In this document: positions 1 through 6,404 of the stretch, one piece after another
Position numbering within the stretch: the first letter of the stretch is position 1
How the letters are laid out: each line of letters starts with the position of its first letter
Origin: Ideonella paludis
Lineage (GTDB): Bacteria > Pseudomonadota > Gammaproteobacteria > Burkholderiales > Burkholderiaceae_C
DNA length: 64,000 nt
Direction: 5' to 3'
NCBI RefSeq assembly: GCF_018069865.1
Contig: NZ_JAGQDG010000003.1
Coordinates: forward strand, 310,001 to 374,000
The notes under the pieces: generated by a model
What the model saw: the letters and a program-made list of their open reading frames with translations, nothing else
Told to the model about the DNA's origin: nothing
Databases searched by the model: none
Translations under genes and position numbers: made by a program

Positions 1-836
1 ATCTTCTCAGAGACACCGGCAAACTTGATCGGCGCGCCGGTGATCTGGCGCACGGAGAGTGCCGCACCGCCGCGTGAGTCGCCGTCGAGCTTGGTCAGCA
101 CAATACCGGTCAGCGGCAGAGCTTCTTTGAAGGCCTTGGCGGTGTTGATCGCGTCTTGGCCCTGCATGGCGTCGACCACGAACAGGGTCTCCACCGGGTT
201 CAGCGTGGCATGCAGCTCGCGGATTTCAGCCATCAAGGCTTCGTCAATCGCCAAGCGGCCGGCCGTGTCCACCAGCAGCACGTCAAAGTAATGGCGGCGG
301 GCCCAGTCCAGGGCGGCCAGGGCAATGTCCTTGGGCTTCTGGTTGGGCTCGGAGGGGAACCATTCGGCGCCAGCTTGCTTGGTGACGGTCTTGAGCTGCT
401 CGATGGCGGCGGGGCGGTAGACGTCGGCCGAGACCGTCAGCACCTTTTTCTTGCGCTTTTCGATCAGGTGCTTGGCCAGCTTGGCGGTGGTGGTGGTTTT
501 GCCTGCGCCTTGCAGACCGGCCATCAAGATGATGGCGGGGGGCTGGGCCGCCAGGTTGATGTCGGAGATGCCCTCGCCCATTGTGGCGGCCAACTCTTTG
601 TGCACCACCGAGACCAGCACCTGGCCGGGGTTGAGCGAGCCCACCACCTCTTGGCCCAGGGCCTTTTCTTTCACCCGGGCGATGAAATCGCGCACCACGG
701 GCAGGGCCACATCGGCCTCCAGCAAGGCCATGCGCACTTCGCGCAGCATGTCTTGCACATTGGTTTCGGTGATGCGGGCCTGGCCACGCATGGTCTTAAC
801 CAGGTGTGACAGGCGATCGGTGAGGGTGGTGGCCAT
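1..836 (-). CDS. ffh: Signal recognition particle protein Ffh (partial, N-terminal part)
   Basis: This is the GTPase subunit of the signal recognition particle, which binds 4.5S RNA and delivers nascent membrane proteins to FtsY at the inner membrane. The N-terminal helical bundle (residues 1-95) is followed by the G domain with P-loop GLQGAGKT at residues 107-114, then DTAGR and TKLDGD motifs. The C-terminal methionine-rich M domain lies beyond the left edge of the window. The start ATG at 836 gives the usual MATTLTDRL-type N-terminus. It is divergent from ypjD, an arrangement also known in enterobacteria, where ypjD sits beside ffh. Identification is firm; only the truncation by the window edge limits it. 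Confidence 0.97.
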   Translation of the reverse strand, partial: MATTLTDRLSHLVKTMRGQARITETNVQDMLREVRMALLEADVALPVVRDFIARVKEKALGQEVVGSLNPGQVLVSVVHKELAATMGEGISDINLAAQPPAIILMAGLQGAGKTTTTAKLAKHLIEKRKKKVLTVSADVYRPAAIEQLKTVTKQAGAEWFPSEPNQKPKDIALAALDWARRHYFDVLLVDTAGRLAIDEALMAEIRELHATLNPVETLFVVDAMQGQDAINTAKAFKEALPLTGIVLTKLDGDSRGGAALSVRQITGAPIKFAGVSEK

Positions 837-892
837 ATGAGAAATGCGCTCCTTGGTGTGCCGGGCAGCAGCTCTGACGGCAAGGGCGCCGG

Positions 893-898
893 TAAACT
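893..898 (+). promoter_or_regulatory. Candidate -10 hexamer of ypjD
   Basis: TAAACT lies exactly six bases before the ATG at 905 and no Shine-Dalgarno sequence is visible, so the transcript may be leaderless. The -35 region is weak (CTGACG is too close), so this is a tentative call. Confidence 0.3.
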
Positions 899-1711
899 GT
901 GGCCATGATTTTATCCGTTGACCCACTTCAAGCACCCGGCTTCGGGCTCACGGTGGTGGGCGCTTTGGCCTATTTGGTGGCGGCCATGCCGGCTTCTATC
1001 GAGCGCCGCTGGCCCGCACAGGCCTTGGTCGCCGCCTGGGGTTTGCATGGTTTGGCGCTGCTGGCAGGGCTGGGCCTGGGGCGCCAAGAAGGGCTGGTGA
1101 TCGGCTTTGCGCCGGCCTTGTCCTTCACCATTTGGCTGGTCGTGGCGGTGTATGGCGTGGAGAGCCGCTTGGTGCCGGTCCCCGGTGTGCGCCGGGTCTT
1201 GGCGGTGTGTGCCATGGCCTTGATGGTGTTAGCACTCTTGTTCCCTGGCGAGGCACGGGCCGTGGCCCATTCGCGTTGGGCACCACTGCATTGGGTGTTG
1301 GGCCTGACGTCTTACGGCTTGTTCGGTGCCGCGGTCCTGCATGCCTTGATGCTGGATGCGGCCGACCAGCGCATGCGAGACAAGCGGGCCATCGTCTCTA
1401 CGGTGTATGGCATGCCTCTGCTCAAGCTGGAGCGCATGACCTTTCGCTTTGTGGAGGCGGGCTTTGTGGTGTTGACCTTGGCGCTGGCGGTGGGCATGGC
1501 CTCGCCGCACTGGCGCTGGCTGGAGCACAAAACCGTGCTGTCACTGCTGGGCTGGGCCACTTTTGCGGCACTGATCATTGGGCGCGTCTGGCGCGGCTGG
1601 CGTGGGCGCCAGGCCACGCGTTGGCTTTATGCGGGCACCTTGCTGATGCTGCTGGCCTATATGGGCTCGCGCTTTGTGCTGGAAGTGTTATTGCAAAGAA
1701 CATCGGGGTAA
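899..1711 (+). CDS. ypjD: YpjD-like inner membrane protein, cytochrome c assembly (CcsA/CcmC) fold
   Basis: The protein is about 270 residues and almost entirely hydrophobic, with roughly eight predicted membrane helices, matching the CcsA/CcmC-like cytochrome c assembly family. A conserved stretch around APLHWVLGLTSYGLFGAA carries a histidine of the kind used for haem handling in this family. Its place beside ffh is the position of E. coli ypjD, whose exact role is not settled. A GTG at 899 and an ATG at 905 are both possible starts; a -10-like TAAACT at 893-898 would place transcription initiation near 905, favouring the ATG and a leaderless message. The function in haem or cytochrome assembly is inferred from family only. 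Confidence 0.85.
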   Translation: MAMILSVDPLQAPGFGLTVVGALAYLVAAMPASIERRWPAQALVAAWGLHGLALLAGLGLGRQEGLVIGFAPALSFTIWLVVAVYGVESRLVPVPGVRRVLAVCAMALMVLALLFPGEARAVAHSRWAPLHWVLGLTSYGLFGAAVLHALMLDAADQRMRDKRAIVSTVYGMPLLKLERMTFRFVEAGFVVLTLALAVGMASPHWRWLEHKTVLSLLGWATFAALIIGRVWRGWRGRQATRWLYAGTLLMLLAYMGSRFVLEVLLQRTSG

Positions 1712-1715
1712 AGGC

Positions 1716-1970
1716 ATGGCTCGCTTGATTTTGCTGCTGGCCGCGGTGGCCTTGGTGTGGTGGTGGCTTCGCAGTCGTCGCTCCCCTGTGCGCACCGATA
1801 GCGCGGCCCCAAAGCCCCCAGCGAACTCTCACGCTGCGCACGAGATGGTGTCATGTGCGCACTGCGGCGTGCATCTGCCGCAATCGGACTCGGTGTCTGA
1901 TGCGGCGGGGGCGTTCTACTGCAGCGATGAACATCGACGCTTGGGCCCCGGTCCGGGGGAGAAGCCTTGA
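1716..1970 (+). CDS. Small membrane-anchored zinc-ribbon protein (PP0621-like)
   Basis: This 84-residue protein starts with a single membrane helix (residues 3-17), then a low-complexity linker, then a cysteine-rich tail with CAHC and a later FYCSDEH element that together could bind one zinc ion. Small proteins of this form (PP0621-like) are common directly upstream of pilS in beta- and gammaproteobacteria. Its stop codon overlaps the candidate TTG start of pilS (1967), and it follows ypjD by four bases, so it is co-transcribed. An in-frame opening extends further upstream, but the ATG at 1716 preceded by a GGGG-AAAGG-like ribosome site fits the membrane helix start best. Function is unknown. 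Confidence 0.75.
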   Translation: MARLILLLAAVALVWWWLRSRRSPVRTDSAAPKPPANSHAAHEMVSCAHCGVHLPQSDSVSDAAGAFYCSDEHRRLGPGPGEKP

Positions 1971-3838
1971 GCATGTCCAAGCCCGAGGCTGGCGCGTCAC
2001 GGGCTCGCCCGGGCAATGAGGGGGAGTCCTGGTTTGCGGACCTGGGCATGCCCGCCGGTGTGGCGGGAGGGGATGACGAGCCCTCGCTGATGACGCCGGA
2101 CTGGGCTGATAGCAACGAAGGCCCGGAAGACAGCACCTTTTTGTCGCGCCAAGCTCGGCGCTTGGTGCGTGCAGACGACTCCGCTCAGCGACGCGTCTAT
2201 CGCACCTATCTGGCGGCACGGGCCGTGCTGGGGCTGGCCTTGTTTGTCACCCAGTTGGTGTTGATGTGGCTGTCCAGCCGGGAGCTGTCTTGGCTGCCCT
2301 TGGTCTCGGGTGCCTACGCGCTGCAGGCGGGCTTGACGTGGTGGCGCTGGGCGCTTTTGGGCGGTGGCCAGCATCGCTCGCTGCGCCGCCTGCACTGGTG
2401 GTCCACCATTGGCGTGGATGTGGTCGCCTTTGGTGTGTTGCATTCCTTGGACCCTGGCTCCAGCCTGAATCACGCGGCTTTGCTGGTGCTGCCGGTCTTG
2501 ATGGCGGGCGTGCTCAGTCCTCGCTTACCCGCTTTGGCGACAGCGGCGGCGGTGGCCTTGATGCTGCTGGCTGCAGCGTGGCAGCGCGGCATGGCGGGTG
2601 GCGATCTGCTGTCCTTGCTGTCGCAGGCGGGCATGGCCGGCATCGGCATGTTTGTGATCGTGCTGGTGTCAGGCCAAATGGCCAGCCGCTTGGCGCGTGA
2701 AGAGCGCACCGCACGCGGCAGCTTGGAGCTGGCGCGCCAGCAAGCCGAGTTGAACCGTTTGGTGATTGACGAAATGAGTGACGGGGTGTTGGTGGTGGAC
2801 CGCCAGTGCCGGGTGCGCTCGGCCAACCCTGCTGCACGCAAGCTGTTAGCCGAACAGGGGCAGTGCCCCGTGCCGCCGTTTTCCTTGCAGAGTGAAGACG
2901 GTTGGCGCAGCTTGGCCGAGGCGGTGAGCTCGGCCTACCGGGCCGGCCACTGGCCGCGTGACGGTGTCGACCTGGCGCTGTCCTATGCGGGTGCGTCACC
3001 GCATTCGGTGCGGGTGCGTGCCCGCTTTACTCGAGGCCAGCGAGGCACGGTGCTGGCCACCGAGGGCGGTGGTGAGGTCTTGGCCGTGTTGTTTGTGGAA
3101 AAGCTGCGGGATGTGCTGGCGCGGCAACGTCAGGAGCGCTTGGTGGCCATGGGGCGTATCTCAGCCGGCATTGCGCATGAGATCCGCAACCCCTTGGCGG
3201 CTGTGGCGCAGGCCAATGCGCTGCTGCGCGAGGACGCACTGCGGCCGGACCAAGAGCGCTTGCTGCGCATCGTGGCGGACAATGTGGAGCGGCTCAAGCG
3301 CATCGTGGATGACGTGATGGAGGCTGCTCCGGGCGGGCAAGCCCCCTCTAGAACGCTGGACCTGAACCAAGAGGTCAGCACCATTTGTGGAGAGTTCGCG
3401 CGAACGGTGGGCTTGGTGTTGGGGCACGAATGTCGACTGCGGGTTCAGATGCCCCTGGAGCCCGTGGGCGCCGTCTTTGACGGGGACCACCTGCGCCGCG
3501 TCTTGGTCAATTTGCTGGAGAACGCCCTTCGGCACTCGCGGGACATGGCCGGCTCGGTGCTGCTGTCCATTGAGATGCTGGATGGGCCTTATGTGCGCTT
3601 GTCGGTGGCCAGTGATGGCGACCCCATTGCGCCAGAGGTCGAGGCACACTTGTTCGAGCCTTTCCATTCCACGCGCAGCCGGGGTACGGGCCTGGGCCTC
3701 TATATTTGCCGCCAGTTGTGTGAGCGGCACGGTGCCAGCATCGACTACATGCGGCGGCCCGGCGCGCGCCACCCGAATGTGTTCCAGGTTGTGCTGCGGC
3801 GAGATTCCGTGGCCTCAGAGGGAAGACTCTACGTATGA
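1967..3838 (+). CDS. pilS: Sensor histidine kinase PilS
   Basis: PilS is the membrane sensor that phosphorylates PilR to control type IV pilin transcription. The order seen is a disordered N-terminus (about 65 residues), six membrane helices (roughly 75-250), a PAS-like segment (NRLVIDEMSDGVLVVD), a HisKA domain with the phosphoacceptor His at about residue 404 in AHEIRNPL, and a HATPase domain with LLENALRHS and RGTGLGLYICRQ. The unusually long acidic N-terminal tail is more than E. coli-type kinases have. The start is either TTG 1967, with a GGGGGAGA ribosome site at good distance, or ATG 1973. It overlaps pilR by four bases (ATGA). Confidence 0.95.
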   Translation: MSMSKPEAGASRARPGNEGESWFADLGMPAGVAGGDDEPSLMTPDWADSNEGPEDSTFLSRQARRLVRADDSAQRRVYRTYLAARAVLGLALFVTQLVLMWLSSRELSWLPLVSGAYALQAGLTWWRWALLGGGQHRSLRRLHWWSTIGVDVVAFGVLHSLDPGSSLNHAALLVLPVLMAGVLSPRLPALATAAAVALMLLAAAWQRGMAGGDLLSLLSQAGMAGIGMFVIVLVSGQMASRLAREERTARGSLELARQQAELNRLVIDEMSDGVLVVDRQCRVRSANPAARKLLAEQGQCPVPPFSLQSEDGWRSLAEAVSSAYRAGHWPRDGVDLALSYAGASPHSVRVRARFTRGQRGTVLATEGGGEVLAVLFVEKLRDVLARQRQERLVAMGRISAGIAHEIRNPLAAVAQANALLREDALRPDQERLLRIVADNVERLKRIVDDVMEAAPGGQAPSRTLDLNQEVSTICGEFARTVGLVLGHECRLRVQMPLEPVGAVFDGDHLRRVLVNLLENALRHSRDMAGSVLLSIEMLDGPYVRLSVASDGDPIAPEVEAHLFEPFHSTRSRGTGLGLYICRQLCERHGASIDYMRRPGARHPNVFQVVLRRDSVASEGRLYV

Positions 3839-5313
3839 ACAGCGCAACATCTGGCACCGGCGTGCTGGTGGTGGACGACGAACCTGACTTGTTGACGCTC
3901 TACGAGCTGACGCTGCTGCGTGAAGGCCATGAGGTGGAGACCGCCTCCACGGTGGCCGAGGCCTGGGAAGCCTTGCAAGGCAAGGTCTACAAACTGGTCA
4001 TCACCGACATGCGACTGCCCGATGGCACGGGCATGGATTTGCTCAAGCGCTTGGAAGCAGCCAGGCGCCCAGAGCGCACCATCGTCATCACCGCCTATGG
4101 CTCCACCGAGAACGCGGTGGAGGCTTTGAAGGTTGGGGCGTTCGACTACCTGACCAAGCCGGTCGATCTGAAGCAGTTTCGCACCGTGGTCTCTGGCGCC
4201 ATGGGGCAGACGGCCACGCCGTTGCGCTCGGCGGTGGCTGGGCCGCTGGCGCCGCTGGCGCGTTTGGTGGGCCGCTCCAGCGCCATGCATAAGGTGCGGG
4301 AGCTGGTCGAGAAAGTGGCGCGCAGCATGGCCCCGGCGCTGGTGCATGGCGAGTCCGGCACGGGCAAAGAGTTGGTGGCCAGAGCCATTCACGATGCCAG
4401 CCCACGCGCGGGCCAGCCCTTTGTGGCCGTGAACTGCGGGGCCATTCCGGAAAACCTGTTGGAAGCCGAGTTCTTTGGCTATCGCAAAGGCTCGTTCACG
4501 GGTGCGAACGAAGACCGGGACGGTTTCTTCCAAGCTGCTCACGGCGGCACGCTGTTTTTGGATGAGATCGGTGACTTGCCCGGTGCAATGCAAAGCAAGC
4601 TGCTGCGTGTGATCCAAGAGCGAGCCGTGCGCCCGATTGGCGCCACGGCGGAAGCAGCGGTGAATGTGCGCATTGTCAGCGCCACCCACCGCGACTTGGC
4701 GCAGGAGGTGACGGCGGGACGCTTCCGCCAAGATTTGTTCTATCGCCTCAATGTCATCCGCATTGACGTGCCACCGCTGCGCGAGCGTCTGGATGACTTG
4801 GATGACATCACCGCTGCCTTGCTGGTGCGCATTGCCAAAGACGCTGGCTTGGTGCCGCCGCCCAGTCTCAGTGCGTCGGCGCGCAAGCGCTTGGCCGAGT
4901 ATGACTTCCCGGGCAATGTGCGGGAGCTGGAGAACCTGCTGCACCGCGCGGTGGCGATGGCGGCCAGCGAGGTCATCAGCGCTGATGACCTGGGTCTGCC
5001 TGATGCGGCGTTTGGTGACACCGTGGCTGAAGCCGATGTGTTGGCCGCTGAGGCGGCCTTGGGGGGCAGCCTGGGTTCCAGCAAAGTGGTGTTGCCCGCC
5101 GAAGAAGAGGTGTTGCCCCATGACCTGGCCGCCCATTTGGATGAGTTGGAGCGGACCATCTTGCGGCGCGCCTTGGCGGCCCATGGCTTCAATCGCACGG
5201 CGGCAGGCGCTCGGCTGGGCTTGACGCTGCGACAGATGCGCTATCGCATGGCGCGCTTGGGCATCACCGAGGGCGGTGATGGTGGGGCGGACCTGACGGC
5301 ACCTGAGTCGTGA
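3835..5313 (+). CDS. pilR: Sigma-54 response regulator PilR
   Basis: This NtrC-family regulator activates RpoN-dependent promoters such as pilA. A receiver domain (phosphoacceptor Asp58 in TDMRLPDG) is followed by an AAA+ domain with Walker A GESGTGKE and the sigma-54 contact loop GSFTGA, then a Fis-type helix-turn-helix near the C-terminus (FNRTAAGARLGLTLRQMRYR). The 492-residue length is slightly longer than Pseudomonas PilR (about 445), mostly in the linker before the HTH. Start codon overlaps the pilS stop and its stop overlaps the ampD start, so translation is likely coupled. No pilA gene is present in this window. Confidence 0.95.
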   Translation: MNSATSGTGVLVVDDEPDLLTLYELTLLREGHEVETASTVAEAWEALQGKVYKLVITDMRLPDGTGMDLLKRLEAARRPERTIVITAYGSTENAVEALKVGAFDYLTKPVDLKQFRTVVSGAMGQTATPLRSAVAGPLAPLARLVGRSSAMHKVRELVEKVARSMAPALVHGESGTGKELVARAIHDASPRAGQPFVAVNCGAIPENLLEAEFFGYRKGSFTGANEDRDGFFQAAHGGTLFLDEIGDLPGAMQSKLLRVIQERAVRPIGATAEAAVNVRIVSATHRDLAQEVTAGRFRQDLFYRLNVIRIDVPPLRERLDDLDDITAALLVRIAKDAGLVPPPSLSASARKRLAEYDFPGNVRELENLLHRAVAMAASEVISADDLGLPDAAFGDTVAEADVLAAEAALGGSLGSSKVVLPAEEEVLPHDLAAHLDELERTILRRALAAHGFNRTAAGARLGLTLRQMRYRMARLGITEGGDGGADLTAPES

Positions 5314-5894
5314 GCGAGCCCATATGGCAGGCAGGTTGGTGGGCCAAGGCGCAGCGCTTGGATAGCCCCAACTTTGGCCCCCGGCCCGAGGGCGCAGAGG
5401 TCAGCCTGGCGATCATCCACTCCATCAGCTTGCCGCCGGGGGTATTTGGCGGTGGGGAAGTCGAAGCCTTGTTCACCAATCAACTCGATTGGGATGCCCA
5501 CCCTTACTTCCAGGATATTCGGGGCTTGGAAGTCTCGGCGCACTTCTTCATCCGCCGTGATGGCGCATGTGTGCAGTTCGTGTCCACGCTCGACAGGGCG
5601 TGGCATGCGGGACGGTCCAGTTGGGCCGGGCGTGAGAACTGCAACGATTACTCGGTGGGCATTGAGCTTGAAGGCTTAGAAGGCGGGCACTTTGAGTCGG
5701 TGCAAATGCACAGCTTGGTGGCCCTGCTGCGCGATCTGGCGCTGCTCCACCCGCTTGATGCGGTGGTGGGCCATGAACATGTGGCCCCGGGTCGAAAGGC
5801 TGACCCCGGGCCGGGCTTTGACTGGGCTTGGCTTCGCCTCCAATTGGCGTGGCCTGAAGTGGCCATTGCGGCGGACAAGCCCGAAGAACGCTGA
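5310..5894 (+). CDS. ampD: 1,6-anhydro-N-acetylmuramyl-L-alanine amidase AmpD
   Basis: AmpD is a cytoplasmic zinc amidase that removes the stem peptide from 1,6-anhydro-muropeptides during cell-wall recycling. The zinc ligands of the E. coli enzyme are matched by His37 (IIHS), His155 and Asp165 (in GHEHVAPGRKADPG), and the catalytic Glu by Glu119 in GIELEG. The length, 194 residues, is normal. The start is GTG at 5310, overlapping the pilR stop by four bases. AmpD feeds the same recycling pathway as Mpl, encoded at 33059-34414 in this window. Confidence 0.95.
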   Translation: MSEPIWQAGWWAKAQRLDSPNFGPRPEGAEVSLAIIHSISLPPGVFGGGEVEALFTNQLDWDAHPYFQDIRGLEVSAHFFIRRDGACVQFVSTLDRAWHAGRSSWAGRENCNDYSVGIELEGLEGGHFESVQMHSLVALLRDLALLHPLDAVVGHEHVAPGRKADPGPGFDWAWLRLQLAWPEVAIAADKPEER

Positions 5895-6068
5895 GCCCGC
5901 ACAGCACGATCCTTGATTGGCAAGGCTTGGCGGGGCCAAAAGCCTGTCTGAGGCCCGTCATTTCAAGGCCTGTTGGGCGGCAGCAAGTCGGCATGGGCCT
6001 TGGCGGCAGTTGGGGCGTTTGAGGGGCGCGCTGAGGTGTGAGGTTTGCACTTGCAAATTGATGCGATC

Positions 6069-6115
6069 ACGCTATCCGTAGTGCTTGAAACGCCCTTCGC
6101 CCCCAGATATAGTGT
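6069..6115 (+). promoter_or_regulatory. Paired NrdR-like boxes ahead of nrdA
   Basis: Two 16-base sequences resemble the NrdR consensus (ACACWATATATWGTGT): 6069-6084 (ACGCTATCCGTAGTGC, 11 of 16 matches) and 6100-6115 (12 of 16, ending ATATAGTGT). Their starts are 31 bases apart, leaving a 15-base gap, which is the spacing known for functional NrdR box pairs (about three helical turns). The second box covers the -10 hexamer and the first ends immediately before the -35 hexamer, so bound NrdR repressor would block RNA polymerase. Individual box scores are moderate; spacing and position are the main support. Confidence 0.65.
6085..6113 (+). promoter_or_regulatory. Sigma-70 promoter of nrdA
   Basis: A -35 hexamer TTGAAA (6085-6090) and a -10 hexamer TATAGT (6108-6113) are separated by exactly 17 bases. 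Transcription would start near 6120, giving a leader of about 285 bases before the nrdA ATG at 6405. Confidence 0.6.
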
Positions 6116-6289
6116 GCCCTCGTGCTAATCATTGAGTTGAAAAAGCCGTTCATGCACCCAGGTGTCTGAACCGCAGAACACCCACCAGACCAGTCAGAGC
6201 TGGCGGCATCGTGGGCGAACATCCCCCATGCCATGGAGGTTCGAGTTTCAACCAAGGACTCGCTCAACAACGCCAGGGAGGCGTGAACC

Positions 6290-6370
6290 ATGCAAGAGGT
6301 TGCGGTGTCTGTTTGTCTTGAGCGCGAGGTTCGTCAGAAGTCCGTCACGACGGCTCCTGAGAACCGCTGA
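6290..6370 (+). CDS. Candidate 26-codon leader ORF upstream of nrdA
   Basis: An ATG at 6290 is preceded by AGGGAGG (ends at 6281) at an ideal eight-base distance, opening a 26-residue frame that begins MQEVAVSVCLER and ends with TGA at 6368-6370, 34 bases before the nrdA start. It is out of frame with nrdA. The ribosome site is at least as good as that of nrdA itself. It may be a leader peptide affecting nrdA translation, or a chance ORF. No homologue is recognised. Confidence 0.3.
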   Translation: MQEVAVSVCLEREVRQKSVTTAPENR

Positions 6371-6404
6371 ACTTTTATCTCTATCTATCCAACCGAGGAA
6401 ATCC

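Larger units (their letters stand above)
5895..6404 (+). other. Intergenic region and long nrdA leader
   Basis: This 510-base stretch between ampD and nrdA holds no conserved gene. The left part has a TTTGC/GCAAA dyad at 6044-6057 and then the promoter with NrdR-like boxes. The right part (about 6120-6404) is the presumed untranslated leader, containing one short ORF with a good ribosome site (6290-6370). No known riboswitch signature was recognised. The nrdA reading frame stays open upstream to a GTG at 6162, but the ATG at 6405 has the better ribosome site and the translated upstream part is low in protein-like character. Confidence 0.5.

Noticed and set aside
6162-6404. Extended nrdA start at GTG 6162.
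   Set aside because: The 81 extra residues are low in conserved character and lie within the leader; ATG 6405 has a good ribosome site.
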